Shown piece after piece: positions 25,811-34,043 of a stretch of 64,000 nucleotides of DNA. Position numbers and translations under genes: made by a program. Numbering within the stretch: position 1 is the stretch's first letter; every line of letters starts with the position of its first letter. The notes under the pieces were generated by a model, which saw nothing but the letters and a program-made list of their open reading frames with translations, searched no databases and was not told where the DNA came from. Origin of the DNA: a virus; the IMG/VR virus record IMGVR_UViG_3300008459_000012, positions 1 to 64,000 of that record; one strand, written 5' to 3'.

Positions 25811-26116
25811 TTACAAATATAATTTAAATGATTTTATTATTTTAAAATTTTCATCCATCTTTCTACAAGATTCAGGAAATTTTATCACATCCTCTTCAGA
25901 TAATTCAAACCATTCTCCATTAACTTTCAAAAAGTTATACTTATTGTGTAAAGCATTTTCAACCTGATTTGAATTTTCACAAATAATTTTATGAATTATT
26001 TTTAGAATTCTATCGTTACCTGTCTGTAATGTTTTTAATCTTTTTTCGGGATTATTGGATATGCCTATTTTATAAGTGTAATTATTAATATCAGATATCA
26101 AGTAGACATATTTCAT
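25811..26116 (-). CDS. GIY-YIG-like protein of the T5orf172/Mug113 type (101 aa)
   Basis: YVYLISD (3-9), YKIGISNNPEKRLKTLQTGN (15-34), and VENALHNKYNFLKVNGEWFE with the final Glu match the T5orf172/Mug113 branch of the GIY-YIG nuclease superfamily: the Tyr-Val-Tyr and Lys-Ile-Gly-Ile elements stand for GIY-YIG, with the conserved Arg in EKRL and the Glu in GEWFEL. At about 100 aa it is the bare domain. Members are common as free-standing phage nucleases; the substrate is unknown. Confidence 0.75.
   Translation of the reverse strand: MKYVYLISDINNYTYKIGISNNPEKRLKTLQTGNDRILKIIHKIICENSNQVENALHNKYNFLKVNGEWFELSEEDVIKFPESCRKMDENFKIIKSFKLYL
25814..25821 (-). promoter_or_regulatory. host-type -7 element before the 168-aa gene
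   Basis: TATATTTG on the minus strand, 9 bases before the ATG at 25804, placed over the last codons of the upstream gene. No clear -33 box. Confidence 0.35.
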
Positions 26117-26136
26117 AATCCACTTAAAATACGCTA

Positions 26137-26325
26137 TTAAAAATAATCTTCGTTAAATTCTGTTGGTGTTTGGTTGGGGTTTTTAGATGCATTAAATTCA
26201 TCCCTTCTTGCAAGTTCTTCCTTTAATTCCTTAATAAAAGAATTAATAGCACTCCTTGACAAGTTCTTTGCAACGTATTTAAAGTTCATAGAAACCATCT
26301 TCCTCTTTGTCTTAAAATCTTCCAT
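26137..26325 (-). CDS. hypothetical small basic protein (62 aa)
   Basis: No known family. A central amphipathic helix (NSFIKELKEELARRDEF) is flanked by a basic N-terminus and an acidic C-terminus. It is included because a CTATTTA element lies 19 bases before its ATG and it sits in a packed minus-strand series. Confidence 0.45.
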   Translation of the reverse strand: MEDFKTKRKMVSMNFKYVAKNLSRSAINSFIKELKEELARRDEFNASKNPNQTPTEFNEDYF

Positions 26326-26344
26326 ATATATTAATATTTATATT

Positions 26345-26351
26345 TAAATAG
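26345..26351 (-). promoter_or_regulatory. CTATTTA element upstream of the 62-aa gene
   Basis: CTATTTAAATATAAATATTA on the minus strand; CTATTTA ends 19 bases before the ATG at 26325, the longest spacing among the 14 elements. Confidence 0.4.
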
Positions 26352-26367
26352 AAGATTTATAACATAT

Positions 26368-26811
26368 TCAATAGTTTTTAACCAATTTTTCCTTCTTATC
26401 AAGCATTAATCTAGCACAATGCTTTTTATTTCTTGTATGTACTCTAAATTTTACATCATCACCATCTTTAAACAGCTCTTTCAATACATATTCCGCATTA
26501 CAATTTGGATTAACTAACTTAATAGTTTTACAAGCATCTTCCATATTAATTTCAATTGATTTTGGGTTTTTACTATACTTATCTTTAAGTGTTAAAAATA
26601 TTGATGTAGCAAACTCATCCATTCTCATTAATTTCTTATCAACACGCATTTTATCAAATGGGTTGTAGATAATTATCCATTTGTCATCTTGAATAGATAA
26701 TTTACCCCACATTGGATTATAAGTTTGTCTTCCAAAATAATTATCCTCATTTTGGTCTTTTACTTTAGATGCTTGGTCTAATAATTTATCAAATTCACTA
26801 TTATTTTCCAT
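26368..26811 (-). CDS. hypothetical protein (147 aa)
   Basis: No recognised family. The N-terminus is acidic and the C-terminus Lys-rich (NKKHCARLMLDKKEKLVKNY). Its start overlaps the stop of the helicase gene by 11 bases, so it is probably translated by coupling to the helicase and could work with it; there is no motif to confirm that. Confidence 0.55.
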   Translation of the reverse strand: MENNSEFDKLLDQASKVKDQNEDNYFGRQTYNPMWGKLSIQDDKWIIIYNPFDKMRVDKKLMRMDEFATSIFLTLKDKYSKNPKSIEINMEDACKTIKLVNPNCNAEYVLKELFKDGDDVKFRVHTRNKKHCARLMLDKKEKLVKNY

Positions 26812-28582
26812 ATTTATTTTTATATGTTTTAATCAATTCTTTTATAACATCAATTTTTACAGATTCATCAACATATTCTTTATTGTCAATGACTTTATCA
26901 ATTACTTTTTTCTTTTCTTTTAGAATTGCATTGACTCTTTCATCAATTGAATCACGAACAATTAGATTATATACCATTACATGACTTTCCTGACCAATCC
27001 TATGCGCTCTTGCATAACATTGCTCGTTTATTGATGGTACATAATTCTGAGTAATCATAAATATATTTGATGCTCTTGTTAGTGTTAAACCTGCATTACC
27101 TGTTTGAACGGTCAGTAAAAGATTCATTACATCGTCATCATTCCTTTGAAATTCATCAATATATTGTTGTCTTGTTTCAACATCTACATCTCCTGTAAAT
27201 AATCTTGAATTTTCAGGTGAATATTCATAAACCTTTTTTAAGGTTGATTTAAATTCATCAAATATGATGAGTTTTTGCCCTTCTTCATTATATGATTTAA
27301 TTATATCAGATAAATAATTGATTTTCAATGATGAAGTGTATTGTCTTAACTTTTGTAAGACAGTTAAGAAATGCATTTTATCACTTAGATTATCTGATAC
27401 TTCAAGTTTTGATAAATCCATTGTCTTTAATCCACTTTCAATATCATCATATTCATCAAATTGTTCATCTGACATATCAATGAAGACTTCATTAATAAGA
27501 AGAGATGGTAAATCTTTTAAAACATCAGTTTTCTTTACTCTAAACATTACTCCATCCATTTTATTGAATAGAATATCTAAACTAATGTCTTTATGTGATT
27601 CGTAACCAAATCTACCTTTTATCATTCCGCAGAAATTCTCATAATAGAATCTTTTACTCTTAATTTGATAGGGAGAAAGCAAATGAAGTTGTGTATAGAG
27701 TTCAGTTACCCTTGATGGCATTGGAGTGCCTGTAAGTAGGAAAATGAATGGAAAATCAATGGTTTTAATTGTGTAAAGAAGATTCTTTGTTTGGTTTGCC
27801 TTTTCATTCTTAATATTTTGAGATTCATCCAAAATAATTGCGTCAAAATTTGGAAAAGGTTTTTTAAATTTCCTTTCAAATGAATTTTTAAATACACCTG
27901 GTCTATCTCTAAAGAAATTATAATTTACAATAATATATTTTGCATCCTTAATTTCACAATCATTTTTTTTATATCCAACTATATGAACTTTTTTATGTTT
28001 TGTGAATTTTTTAATTTCATTTTGATAATTGAATTTAAGACTGTTGGGAACAACTACTAATACCTTTTTAATATCTTTTGACATTTCACAGGCAAGGATA
28101 CTTGTGATTGATTTACCACAGCCTTGTTCAAATCCAAGCATTGCCTTTTTTCTGAACAAAAGAAAATCAGCACCTATACATTGATAATTGAATGGATTGA
28201 TTCCTTCTTCTAAGAATTTTTTATAATTCTTTAAATCAACTTCTCTATCTAATTTTTTTATTTTCTTAGAATGGTCATCTAATTTTTCTTCATCAGATTT
28301 ATTTTTTTCTTTGTCTTTATTTTCTTCTAAGAGTTTATCTTTTACTTTGATAAAATCATTCCTATCCTCAAATGAATTAAATTTAAAGAATATATTTTTA
28401 TCACCTTTATAGGATTTAATAATATCAAATAAATCTAAACAATGAACTTCCCAAGAGTTATCTGATTTTTCAAACTTTGAGTGTTCATATTGTTTAATTC
28501 TTTGAATTAAATCAAGTAAATAAGGAAAAGATAGGGAGAAGAATCTTGACCTCCCTATCCTTTTTACTTTAATATTAATCAT
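26801..28582 (-). CDS. SNF2-family DNA helicase/ATPase
   Basis: This is an ATP-driven DNA translocase or remodelling enzyme. At 593 aa it carries both RecA-like lobes: motif I FEQGCGKSIT (151-160), Ia VVVPNSLKFN, motif II LDESQNIKN (251-259, a DEAH-box variant DESQ), motif III LLTGTP (282-287), motif V QTGNAGLTLT (493-502) and motif VI ARAHRIGQ (524-531), the SNF2 signature. The first 110 residues, with a charged KEKNKSDEEK linker, are unique to it. Phages use such enzymes in replication, recombination-dependent initiation and branch migration (UvsW and related roles). It is followed 3 bases after the 207-aa gene upstream. Confidence 0.88.
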   Translation of the reverse strand: MINIKVKRIGRSRFFSLSFPYLLDLIQRIKQYEHSKFEKSDNSWEVHCLDLFDIIKSYKGDKNIFFKFNSFEDRNDFIKVKDKLLEENKDKEKNKSDEEKLDDHSKKIKKLDREVDLKNYKKFLEEGINPFNYQCIGADFLLFRKKAMLGFEQGCGKSITSILACEMSKDIKKVLVVVPNSLKFNYQNEIKKFTKHKKVHIVGYKKNDCEIKDAKYIIVNYNFFRDRPGVFKNSFERKFKKPFPNFDAIILDESQNIKNEKANQTKNLLYTIKTIDFPFIFLLTGTPMPSRVTELYTQLHLLSPYQIKSKRFYYENFCGMIKGRFGYESHKDISLDILFNKMDGVMFRVKKTDVLKDLPSLLINEVFIDMSDEQFDEYDDIESGLKTMDLSKLEVSDNLSDKMHFLTVLQKLRQYTSSLKINYLSDIIKSYNEEGQKLIIFDEFKSTLKKVYEYSPENSRLFTGDVDVETRQQYIDEFQRNDDDVMNLLLTVQTGNAGLTLTRASNIFMITQNYVPSINEQCYARAHRIGQESHVMVYNLIVRDSIDERVNAILKEKKKVIDKVIDNKEYVDESVKIDVIKELIKTYKNKYGK

Positions 28583-28584
28583 TT

Positions 28585-29208
28585 TTAATTTCCTTGAGCC
28601 TTTTTCCTTTGAAGAGTCTCAAATAATATTTCTTTTGCTTTTTCTTTAATTACATCTCTAAAAACAGATTCCATCATAACTTTTAATCTATCTTTTGAAA
28701 AAATTTCTTTAAAAAGAATTTTTGTTACTTCTTCAGTAACCATTTGTCTAATATCTTTTTCGTTTAATGAAACAGATGATTGCGGTATATTTTCTTCTTT
28801 TTTATATTCCTTTGCTTCGTTAATAAAATCTTGATATTGTGTTTCAATTCTTTTATTTTCAATAATAGGCATTGCTTGTGGTCTATTTCCTGATAATAAA
28901 GACATAATTTCATCAGGAGATACTTGTCTTTTACTCATACCAATTTTATCTGCCTTTGTTTTTGCTAAAATTTCAGAAATTGGAACTTGTCTTTCTTTTT
29001 GCTCAACCATAGGTTGAGATTGTTTTTGTTGTTTTACAGGTGTAATTTTTTTTGCTTTAACAACACCATTATTTGTTTCCATTGAATCAGCAACTTCGTT
29101 GATTTTCTTAATCTTATTCAACCAAGCCTCTGATAATTGTGCAGTATTATCAGTTGGTCTTTCTACACCACCTAATACCTTTAGTGCTTTTAATCCTACT
29201 TGACTCAT
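28585..29208 (-). CDS. hypothetical protein with helical C-terminus (207 aa)
   Basis: No recognised family. A Gln/Lys-rich middle (PVKQQKQSQPMVEQKERQ) separates an N-terminal helical part from a charged helical C-terminus (VTEEVTKILFKEIFSKDRL), which could form a coiled coil. It lies between the helicase and structural-looking genes. A virion or scaffolding-type part is possible on composition alone. Confidence 0.5.
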   Translation of the reverse strand: MSQVGLKALKVLGGVERPTDNTAQLSEAWLNKIKKINEVADSMETNNGVVKAKKITPVKQQKQSQPMVEQKERQVPISEILAKTKADKIGMSKRQVSPDEIMSLLSGNRPQAMPIIENKRIETQYQDFINEAKEYKKEENIPQSSVSLNEKDIRQMVTEEVTKILFKEIFSKDRLKVMMESVFRDVIKEKAKEILFETLQRKKAQGN

Positions 29209-29227
29209 AATATTATAATACGTTTTT

Positions 29228-29740
29228 TTATTTCTTTTTATTTATAGTGAAAATGGTTGTAACATCGGTCAATGCCTTGTTAAACAGTTTGTTTAGTTTT
29301 GGTCTATTAGCAGCAATAAAAGCATCACTTGTATCAATATTTTGAATAGTATATTTAAAATCACTAATACCATCTAAACGAAACATTCTCCATCTAACTT
29401 TATCGTGTGGAGTTGCATCAATTGCATTTAATGTTTTTGATGTTATATTTTTTAACCAACCATAAATTACTCTATTTCCCCATTTATTTGTACCAAGAGC
29501 AAAAATTTCAACATCTCTATAACCTTTAACACCACCACTAGGGTCATCAGGTGCTTCATAATTAAATTTGCACACAGGAATACCCTTCCTTCTTCTGTTG
29601 AATTTCATAGCATTTATTATTTTTCCCTCAATGTCTGAACCTGATGGTTTTTCTGTATCTAACCTAGTGTCTTGTTCGGTAATGAGTTTTTTTAATAATA
29701 AATGCTCTAAGTATAATAATTTACTTTTGGTACTAAGCAT
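29228..29740 (-). CDS. conserved hypothetical protein, WYL-like pattern (170 aa)
   Basis: I start it at the ATG at 29740, overlapping the upstream stop (TAATG), rather than the in-frame ATG at 29752. A beta-rich centre with VEIFALGTNKWGNRVIYGWL and WRMFRLDGISDFK resembles the strand order of WYL domains, which sense ligands, but key residues were not confirmed. The N-terminal 40 residues are helical (KLLYLEHLLLKKLI). Location beside small tail-like genes leaves a structural role equally possible. Confidence 0.5.
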   Translation of the reverse strand: MLSTKSKLLYLEHLLLKKLITEQDTRLDTEKPSGSDIEGKIINAMKFNRRRKGIPVCKFNYEAPDDPSGGVKGYRDVEIFALGTNKWGNRVIYGWLKNITSKTLNAIDATPHDKVRWRMFRLDGISDFKYTIQNIDTSDAFIAANRPKLNKLFNKALTDVTTIFTINKKK

Positions 29741-30084
29741 TAGGAATTCCAAGTAACATTATATTCATTTCCTGGTCTGTACTTATTTTGTGCAAGTGTA
29801 CCTGGTGAGTCAGAACCTATTCTTGCTCTTATATCATCTTTTCCACCAACATTGAAAATTGCATCTTGGTAGGATGCAGGTGGTTGTGCAGGTTCTTTAC
29901 CATGATTATCACCATTTATACCTTCTGAGTATACATATGGGTGATTTTTAGTGTATGGGTTATTGATATTAATTTTATCATACCCAATTGGTGCAATTTG
30001 TTGAAGTTCAACTCTTCTTACATTACCAATTGTTTTTATTGGACTATTTGATGGTTGAATTGGGGTTGGGGTTGGGGTTGCCAT
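29740..30084 (-). CDS. hypothetical protein, Pro/Thr-rich N-terminus (114 aa)
   Basis: No known family. It opens with a Thr-Pro repeat (MATPTPTPIQPSNSPIK) and has many Asn, Gly and Tyr, ending YRPGNEYNVTW. Low-complexity, mostly disordered composition of this kind is common in small phage virion or accessory parts. It is coupled by TAATG to the WYL-like gene downstream. Confidence 0.5.
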   Translation of the reverse strand: MATPTPTPIQPSNSPIKTIGNVRRVELQQIAPIGYDKININNPYTKNHPYVYSEGINGDNHGKEPAQPPASYQDAIFNVGGKDDIRARIGSDSPGTLAQNKYRPGNEYNVTWNS

Positions 30085-30101
30085 ATTAATTTAATTTAAT
30101 T

Positions 30102-30305
30102 TTATTCTCCGATTTGATTTTCTAATTTGTTAAGTTCATCATCAAGTAGATTTTTAACATAACCAACTGTATTATCTTTTATTGTTTCATTCATTGTTTT
30201 TTTGTTTTCGCTAAAAGTACGGTTTTTCTGACCTTTGAAATTCAAAAGATAATCAAGTCTTTTTGCATTATAATCTGTGGAATTATATGATTTAAACTTT
30301 TTCAT
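30102..30305 (-). CDS. hypothetical small basic protein (67 aa)
   Basis: No recognised family. Lys and Asn-rich N-terminus, amphipathic acidic C-terminal helix (VKNLLDDELNKLENQIGE). It heads the minus-strand series 30305-28585 from a CTATTTA element 13 bases before the ATG and is divergent from the virion genes beginning at 30352. Confidence 0.5.
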   Translation of the reverse strand: MKKFKSYNSTDYNAKRLDYLLNFKGQKNRTFSENKKTMNETIKDNTVGYVKNLLDDELNKLENQIGE

Positions 30306-30318
30306 AGTTATTTTATTA

Positions 30319-30325
30319 TAAATAG
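30319..30325 (-). promoter_or_regulatory. CTATTTA element upstream of the 67-aa gene
   Basis: CTATTTATAATAAAATAACT on the minus strand, CTATTTA ending 13 bases before the ATG at 30305; back to back with the plus-strand element at 30338. Confidence 0.5.
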
Positions 30326-30337
30326 ATACTTTTAAAA

Positions 30338-30344
30338 CTATTTA
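30338..30344 (+). promoter_or_regulatory. CTATTTA element upstream of the gp15-like gene
   Basis: CTATTTACAATAAAATG on the plus strand, 7 bases before the ATG at 30352. It shares AAACTATTTACAA(A)TAAAA with the element before the 816-aa gene. Confidence 0.5.
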
Positions 30345-30351
30345 CAATAAA

Positions 30352-31137
30352 ATGATTCCAAAAGGTGCTAAATATGGTAATAAAGTTTTTATAGGTAAAT
30401 CAGGAGAAGAAAGAGTTAGAGAACTTTTAGATGATACTGATGCAAAAACTGTTTTTTTACCTGAATCAATTTCTATAATTGATTTAGATGCGGAAATTGT
30501 TAATGTACTTAATTATGGTGCATTATCTGTAACATCTGATTCAAGAAAAGAAAGAGTTCCTGCTTTTTTATTTGGTGCTGAAAAATGGAGTGAGTTTTCT
30601 AAAACTTGGCAATATACTGATGATGATAAAAATCTAATATTTCCAATTATTACTATTCGTAAGACAGAAACTAAGTTTGGTTCTAGATTAGGTGAAAATA
30701 GACACTTTATTTCTAATCAAAAAACTTATGAATATACAAGAGTTCCTGTAAGAGATGCTAATAATGGTGTTGTTGGATATGAAATATATAAAATACCAAA
30801 TCCAACACCAATTGATATTACATATGAAATAAGAATGTTTAGTGATTTCTCAAGAGATATGAATAAATTTGATGAGAAATTTATGCGTCAATTTCAAGAC
30901 AGACAATTTTATATCAATGTTAAAGGTCATTATATGCCTGTATTTTTAGTATCAAGTTCTGATGAATCAGAAACGGATATTGAAAAAGCAAATTACTTAA
31001 TAAAAATACATAATATAAATCTAAGAGGTTTTATTCTTGATGAGAATGATTTTGAAATTGTTCGTGCTAATCAAAGAATAGTAAAAATTACGGAAATAAA
31101 CGGTAAGGAAGTAGGTAGAGATAATTATCAATTATAA
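30352..31137 (+). CDS. possible tail sheath stabiliser / neck protein (T4 gp15-like, tentative)
   Basis: This is 261 aa, near T4 gp15 (272 aa). The central run (IPNPTPIDITYEIRMFSDFS, RDMNKFDEKFMRQF) recalls gp15's pattern of Asn-Pro-x-Pro followed by a Tyr-Glu-Leu-x-Ile-Phe-Thr strand and the helix that says DMxQIVEQILPYF. An early PAFLFGAEKWSEFSKTWQYT and IFPIITIRKTETK also parallel the sheath stabiliser layout. Similarity is by eye and remote. It starts a three-gene plus-strand virion series; the next gene follows by TAATATG coupling. Being a component of the contractile tail end would mean the phage is a myovirus. Confidence 0.45.
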   Translation: MIPKGAKYGNKVFIGKSGEERVRELLDDTDAKTVFLPESISIIDLDAEIVNVLNYGALSVTSDSRKERVPAFLFGAEKWSEFSKTWQYTDDDKNLIFPIITIRKTETKFGSRLGENRHFISNQKTYEYTRVPVRDANNGVVGYEIYKIPNPTPIDITYEIRMFSDFSRDMNKFDEKFMRQFQDRQFYINVKGHYMPVFLVSSSDESETDIEKANYLIKIHNINLRGFILDENDFEIVRANQRIVKITEINGKEVGRDNYQL

Positions 31138-31138
31138 T

Positions 31139-31657
31139 ATGAATACTTATTATTTAGATATCTTTTTAAAAAAAACCTATAAAAATTTAGGTCTATTTGA
31201 TATTGCTGACCCAAATGCAACTATAAATGGTACACTAAGTGCATCAACAGTTATAGTACCAACATCTCCAACAATACCAATAATACAACCAAGAAATGTT
31301 TATGTAACAGGCACAACAAAGAGTAGATTAAACGAAGTTAAATCATACGATAAAATTAATCCTTATAAAGTTGGTGTTAAAGGTGTGACAGGTGTAACAT
31401 CAGAATATGTAGAATATATAATTGATGATATTTATTATAAAACATTTTTATCAGGTGAATCAACTTATTTTGAATTTAGAAAAATGAGTGACACATTAGA
31501 CCAAAAAATTATTATTGCTAACGAAAATTTAGTATCAATTGATATCAAAAAAACTTTAAATGCAATGGTTATTGATAGAAGTAATATGTCAATTTATGAT
31601 TACTTTAGTAAAATAAATAATTGCAGTAGTCTTGATGATATAATGGAAATTTTTTAA
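31139..31657 (+). CDS. hypothetical virion-associated protein (172 aa)
   Basis: No recognised family. The first 70 residues include a Thr/Pro/Ile-rich stretch (SASTVIVPTSPTIPIIQPRN), the rest is beta-rich then helical (IKKTLNAMVIDRSNMSIYDY). It is translationally coupled to the gp15-like gene (TAATATG), so a neck or tail part is the simplest idea. Confidence 0.55.
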   Translation: MNTYYLDIFLKKTYKNLGLFDIADPNATINGTLSASTVIVPTSPTIPIIQPRNVYVTGTTKSRLNEVKSYDKINPYKVGVKGVTGVTSEYVEYIIDDIYYKTFLSGESTYFEFRKMSDTLDQKIIIANENLVSIDIKKTLNAMVIDRSNMSIYDYFSKINNCSSLDDIMEIF

Positions 31658-31658
31658 T

Positions 31659-31665
31659 CTATTTA
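31659..31665 (+). promoter_or_regulatory. CTATTTA element upstream of the 301-aa gene
   Basis: CTATTTAAAGAAAAACAT, 13 bases before the ATG at 31679. Identical over 18 bases to the element before the minus-strand secreted gene at 24462. Confidence 0.55.
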
Positions 31666-31678
31666 AAGAAAAACATAA

Positions 31679-32584
31679 ATGGCATTAGGTGTTGCAAATA
31701 TTATAAAACCAGCAACTGTTGATTTAGCAGATGTTGAAGTATTATATTCATTTACCCCAGATAGGATAACTAAACCAACTAACTTTACAAAAGTTCCAAT
31801 AACTAATGATATTCTTGAACCAAGATATATTAATAGTAACTCAGATGTACCTTTACAAGGTATGTATTTATTAAAACTTAATAGTACTGTTTTTACTTCA
31901 GTTGGTTTTTATACAATTATTATTAGACCAAAACAAATTACAGTCACAATTTTAGATTGTGGTGTATTATCTCAATTACCCGACCAAAAAGGTATTGTTC
32001 TTGATACAAATGAACAAGCAATCTCTGAATTGGGTTCAAAATTAGTACCAGGTGGATTATCAGGTTATAGAATAGAATATCTTGATGATAATGGTTTATT
32101 GGTAAATAACCTTTTTACAACTGTTTCTTTCTCAAATCGTTGTGAACCTATTAGTCAAGCATCACAATCAACAACTCAAAAATCAATAGTTTATAGGTTA
32201 AATGATGTAGGTAGTCTTTTATATCTTTCAGTTACACCTGCAACTAGCCCATCAATAAAACCAAATGCATTTCCTTATATTGGTATTGCAGGTCAAAAAA
32301 TAATTATGTCAAATACTTATTTTGACCAACAAGTAATTGATATTGAATTAAGTGAATATGATTTAAAGAAAATTGCTCTTCTTGTTAATGGTGAGAGAAC
32401 ACTTAATGTTGAAACAGGTATTGAAAATATTTATGATGATAGTAAAAATATTTTAGCACAATCAACTTTATATGATATTAAGGATGAATTTCAAAATCCT
32501 TTATATAAAGTTAAGCAAAATAATACTGATATTAATCAAAGTGAAACTTGGACTAGTATTACTGATGGTGTTGTGAATCAATAG
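31679..32584 (+). CDS. hypothetical virion protein (301 aa)
   Basis: No named family. It is beta-rich with repeated short strands (YLLKLNSTVFTSVGFYTIII, RPKQITVTILDCGVLSQLP) and a helical C-terminus, typical of tail or baseplate accessory proteins. Its last 26 bases overlap, in antisense, the end of the Nudix fusion gene; both frames are read to their natural stops. Confidence 0.6.
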   Translation: MALGVANIIKPATVDLADVEVLYSFTPDRITKPTNFTKVPITNDILEPRYINSNSDVPLQGMYLLKLNSTVFTSVGFYTIIIRPKQITVTILDCGVLSQLPDQKGIVLDTNEQAISELGSKLVPGGLSGYRIEYLDDNGLLVNNLFTTVSFSNRCEPISQASQSTTQKSIVYRLNDVGSLLYLSVTPATSPSIKPNAFPYIGIAGQKIIMSNTYFDQQVIDIELSEYDLKKIALLVNGERTLNVETGIENIYDDSKNILAQSTLYDIKDEFQNPLYKVKQNNTDINQSETWTSITDGVVNQ

Positions 32585-33491
32585 ATTCTTGGTTAGCAAC
32601 CATTATATCATGAACCCTTTTTATCATCTCCATTAAATTTGGAACGGTATCGTAATTTTTTATTTCATCACTATTAACCCACATATAACCTGTGTGTTCG
32701 TCATTTAATTTAATCTTATCGCTATTCGTTACTTTTGAAACAAATACATATAAAAATGTACTATCTTCAATAGTTGAATATACAAGTTTTGGTTTCTTTA
32801 ATGTTAAATTTGTTTCTTCTTTTGCTTCTCTGATTATACACTCTTCAGGAATTTCATTTTCTTCAACACCACCACCAATTAAAGCAAACTTACCTGCCAT
32901 CCAATTATCGTTTTCTGACCTTCTTACCAATAATAATTTATTCTCTTCGTTAAATACAATACATACACAAGCAAATTTTAATTTAATTGGTAAATTTAAA
33001 TCTAGGTTTTCACTTTCCATAATTGCTCTTGGTTTTAAATCTTTAATCATGTTTTTAACTTTTGGCATTTCAGGGGCTTTTACAAAATCTTTTGTATGTG
33101 TTTTTCTAAACTGATTTGAAAAACCACCAAACTTAGTTTTTACTTTTTTACTTCTTTGAATTGGATTTCTTAAACTTTTTAATTGGTTTTCAACCCAAAT
33201 TTTCATTTTATCCCCACCTAAAAACATTAAATCATTTTTCTTTTGTTGTCTTTGTAATTCTCTTTCCTCTGCTTTTAAATCAACATCCGTTTCTTCAGCA
33301 CTATCAAATATACCTTTAATTCTTTTTAAATTTTCATAAGATAAAAATTTGGTTCTCACAATATTCTTCCCCTTTTGTTTTGTTGATGCAGGAGTATTTT
33401 TATTTTTAATTAAACGGAAATTAATCTCATCAATAACATGTTGAGGAACTTTGTAATAGGTATTTTTACCGCTTAATTTTGAATTAGCCAT
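32559..33491 (-). CDS. Nudix hydrolase fused to an N-terminal unknown domain (310 aa)
   Basis: Residues about 170-300 are a Nudix hydrolase, a family that cleaves nucleoside diphosphates linked to another group. The box is complete: Gly207, Glu213, then REAKEE at 221-226 (G-x5-E-x7-REUxEE), preceded by KLLLVRRSENDNWMAGKF. The first 160 residues are basic and helical (YYKVPQHVIDEINFRLIKNK; ERELQRQQKKND) and do not belong to the Nudix fold; they look like a structural or DNA/RNA-contacting region. The gene sits inside the virion cluster, so the enzyme may be packaged or may act late. Substrate unknown. It is coupled to the gene upstream (TAATG). Confidence 0.85.
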   Translation of the reverse strand: MANSKLSGKNTYYKVPQHVIDEINFRLIKNKNTPASTKQKGKNIVRTKFLSYENLKRIKGIFDSAEETDVDLKAEERELQRQQKKNDLMFLGGDKMKIWVENQLKSLRNPIQRSKKVKTKFGGFSNQFRKTHTKDFVKAPEMPKVKNMIKDLKPRAIMESENLDLNLPIKLKFACVCIVFNEENKLLLVRRSENDNWMAGKFALIGGGVEENEIPEECIIREAKEETNLTLKKPKLVYSTIEDSTFLYVFVSKVTNSDKIKLNDEHTGYMWVNSDEIKNYDTVPNLMEMIKRVHDIMVANQESIDSQHHQ

Positions 33492-34009
33492 TAAAAACTA
33501 TCAATTAGTCTACTATTTTTATTCATTATTTTTTTACACAATTTGTGTTTAGCCTCTTGTGGTAATTCTTCAATATTTATATTTTTAATTAATTCAGAAA
33601 ATAAATTAAATATTGCTTTTAATTTACTCGGTTCTTCAGGAATTAATTTTACTATATTTTCAATAGAAGATACTAAATCATCATTTTCAAAATGTGTGTC
33701 ATCAACTAAATCACCGTTTAAATCATCATCTTTTGAAAGAATTGAATCTTCTGATACAATACCTAAGAATAATCCTGGAGGTGCTAAAATAGATGACCTT
33801 TGCGTTGCATTTGCCATTTGTCTAGCAACTCTATCTGAAGTGTTAACAACATATATTTCAGCATTACCCATAGGTGAATCACCAATTTCAGGAATAGTAT
33901 ATGTATCATCTAAAATACCTTCTTCAATTTCTTTTTTTGGTTTTTTATCTTTTGATTCAACCGTTTTATTTGCTAACTCAGCTATTTTTTTTAACTTATC
34001 CTCTTTCAT
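33491..34009 (-). CDS. hypothetical acidic protein (172 aa)
   Basis: No recognised family. Sections: basic N-terminal helix, a short beta part (SPMGNAEIYVVNTSDRVARQ), an Asp-rich loop (SKDDDLNGDLVDDTHFENDD) and a helical C-terminus. It starts the two-gene unit with the Nudix fusion, from a CTATTTA element lying in a perfect inverted repeat. Confidence 0.55.
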   Translation of the reverse strand: MKEDKLKKIAELANKTVESKDKKPKKEIEEGILDDTYTIPEIGDSPMGNAEIYVVNTSDRVARQMANATQRSSILAPPGLFLGIVSEDSILSKDDDLNGDLVDDTHFENDDLVSSIENIVKLIPEEPSKLKAIFNLFSELIKNINIEELPQEAKHKLCKKIMNKNSRLIDSF

Positions 34010-34013
34010 TAGA

Positions 34014-34036
34014 TAACTATTTTATATAAATAGTTA
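34014..34036 (-). promoter_or_regulatory. CTATTTA element within a 9-bp inverted repeat
   Basis: TAACTATTT (34014-34022), 5-base spacer, AAATAGTTA (34028-34036). The minus-strand CTATTTA core is 34033-34027, 17 bases before the ATG at 34009. The symmetry could be an operator or a two-way promoter. Confidence 0.5.
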
Positions 34037-34043
34037 TTTTGTT

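Noticed and set aside
29741-29752. ATG at 29752 for the WYL-like gene
   Set aside because: It overlaps the upstream gene by 13 bases; the ATG at 29740 forms the recurring TAATG junction.
30316-30325. TATAAATAG on the plus strand as a T4-type late promoter
   Set aside because: At most sites it is just the reverse complement of CTATTTATA in front of a minus-strand gene, so the orientation is wrong for the T4 consensus.
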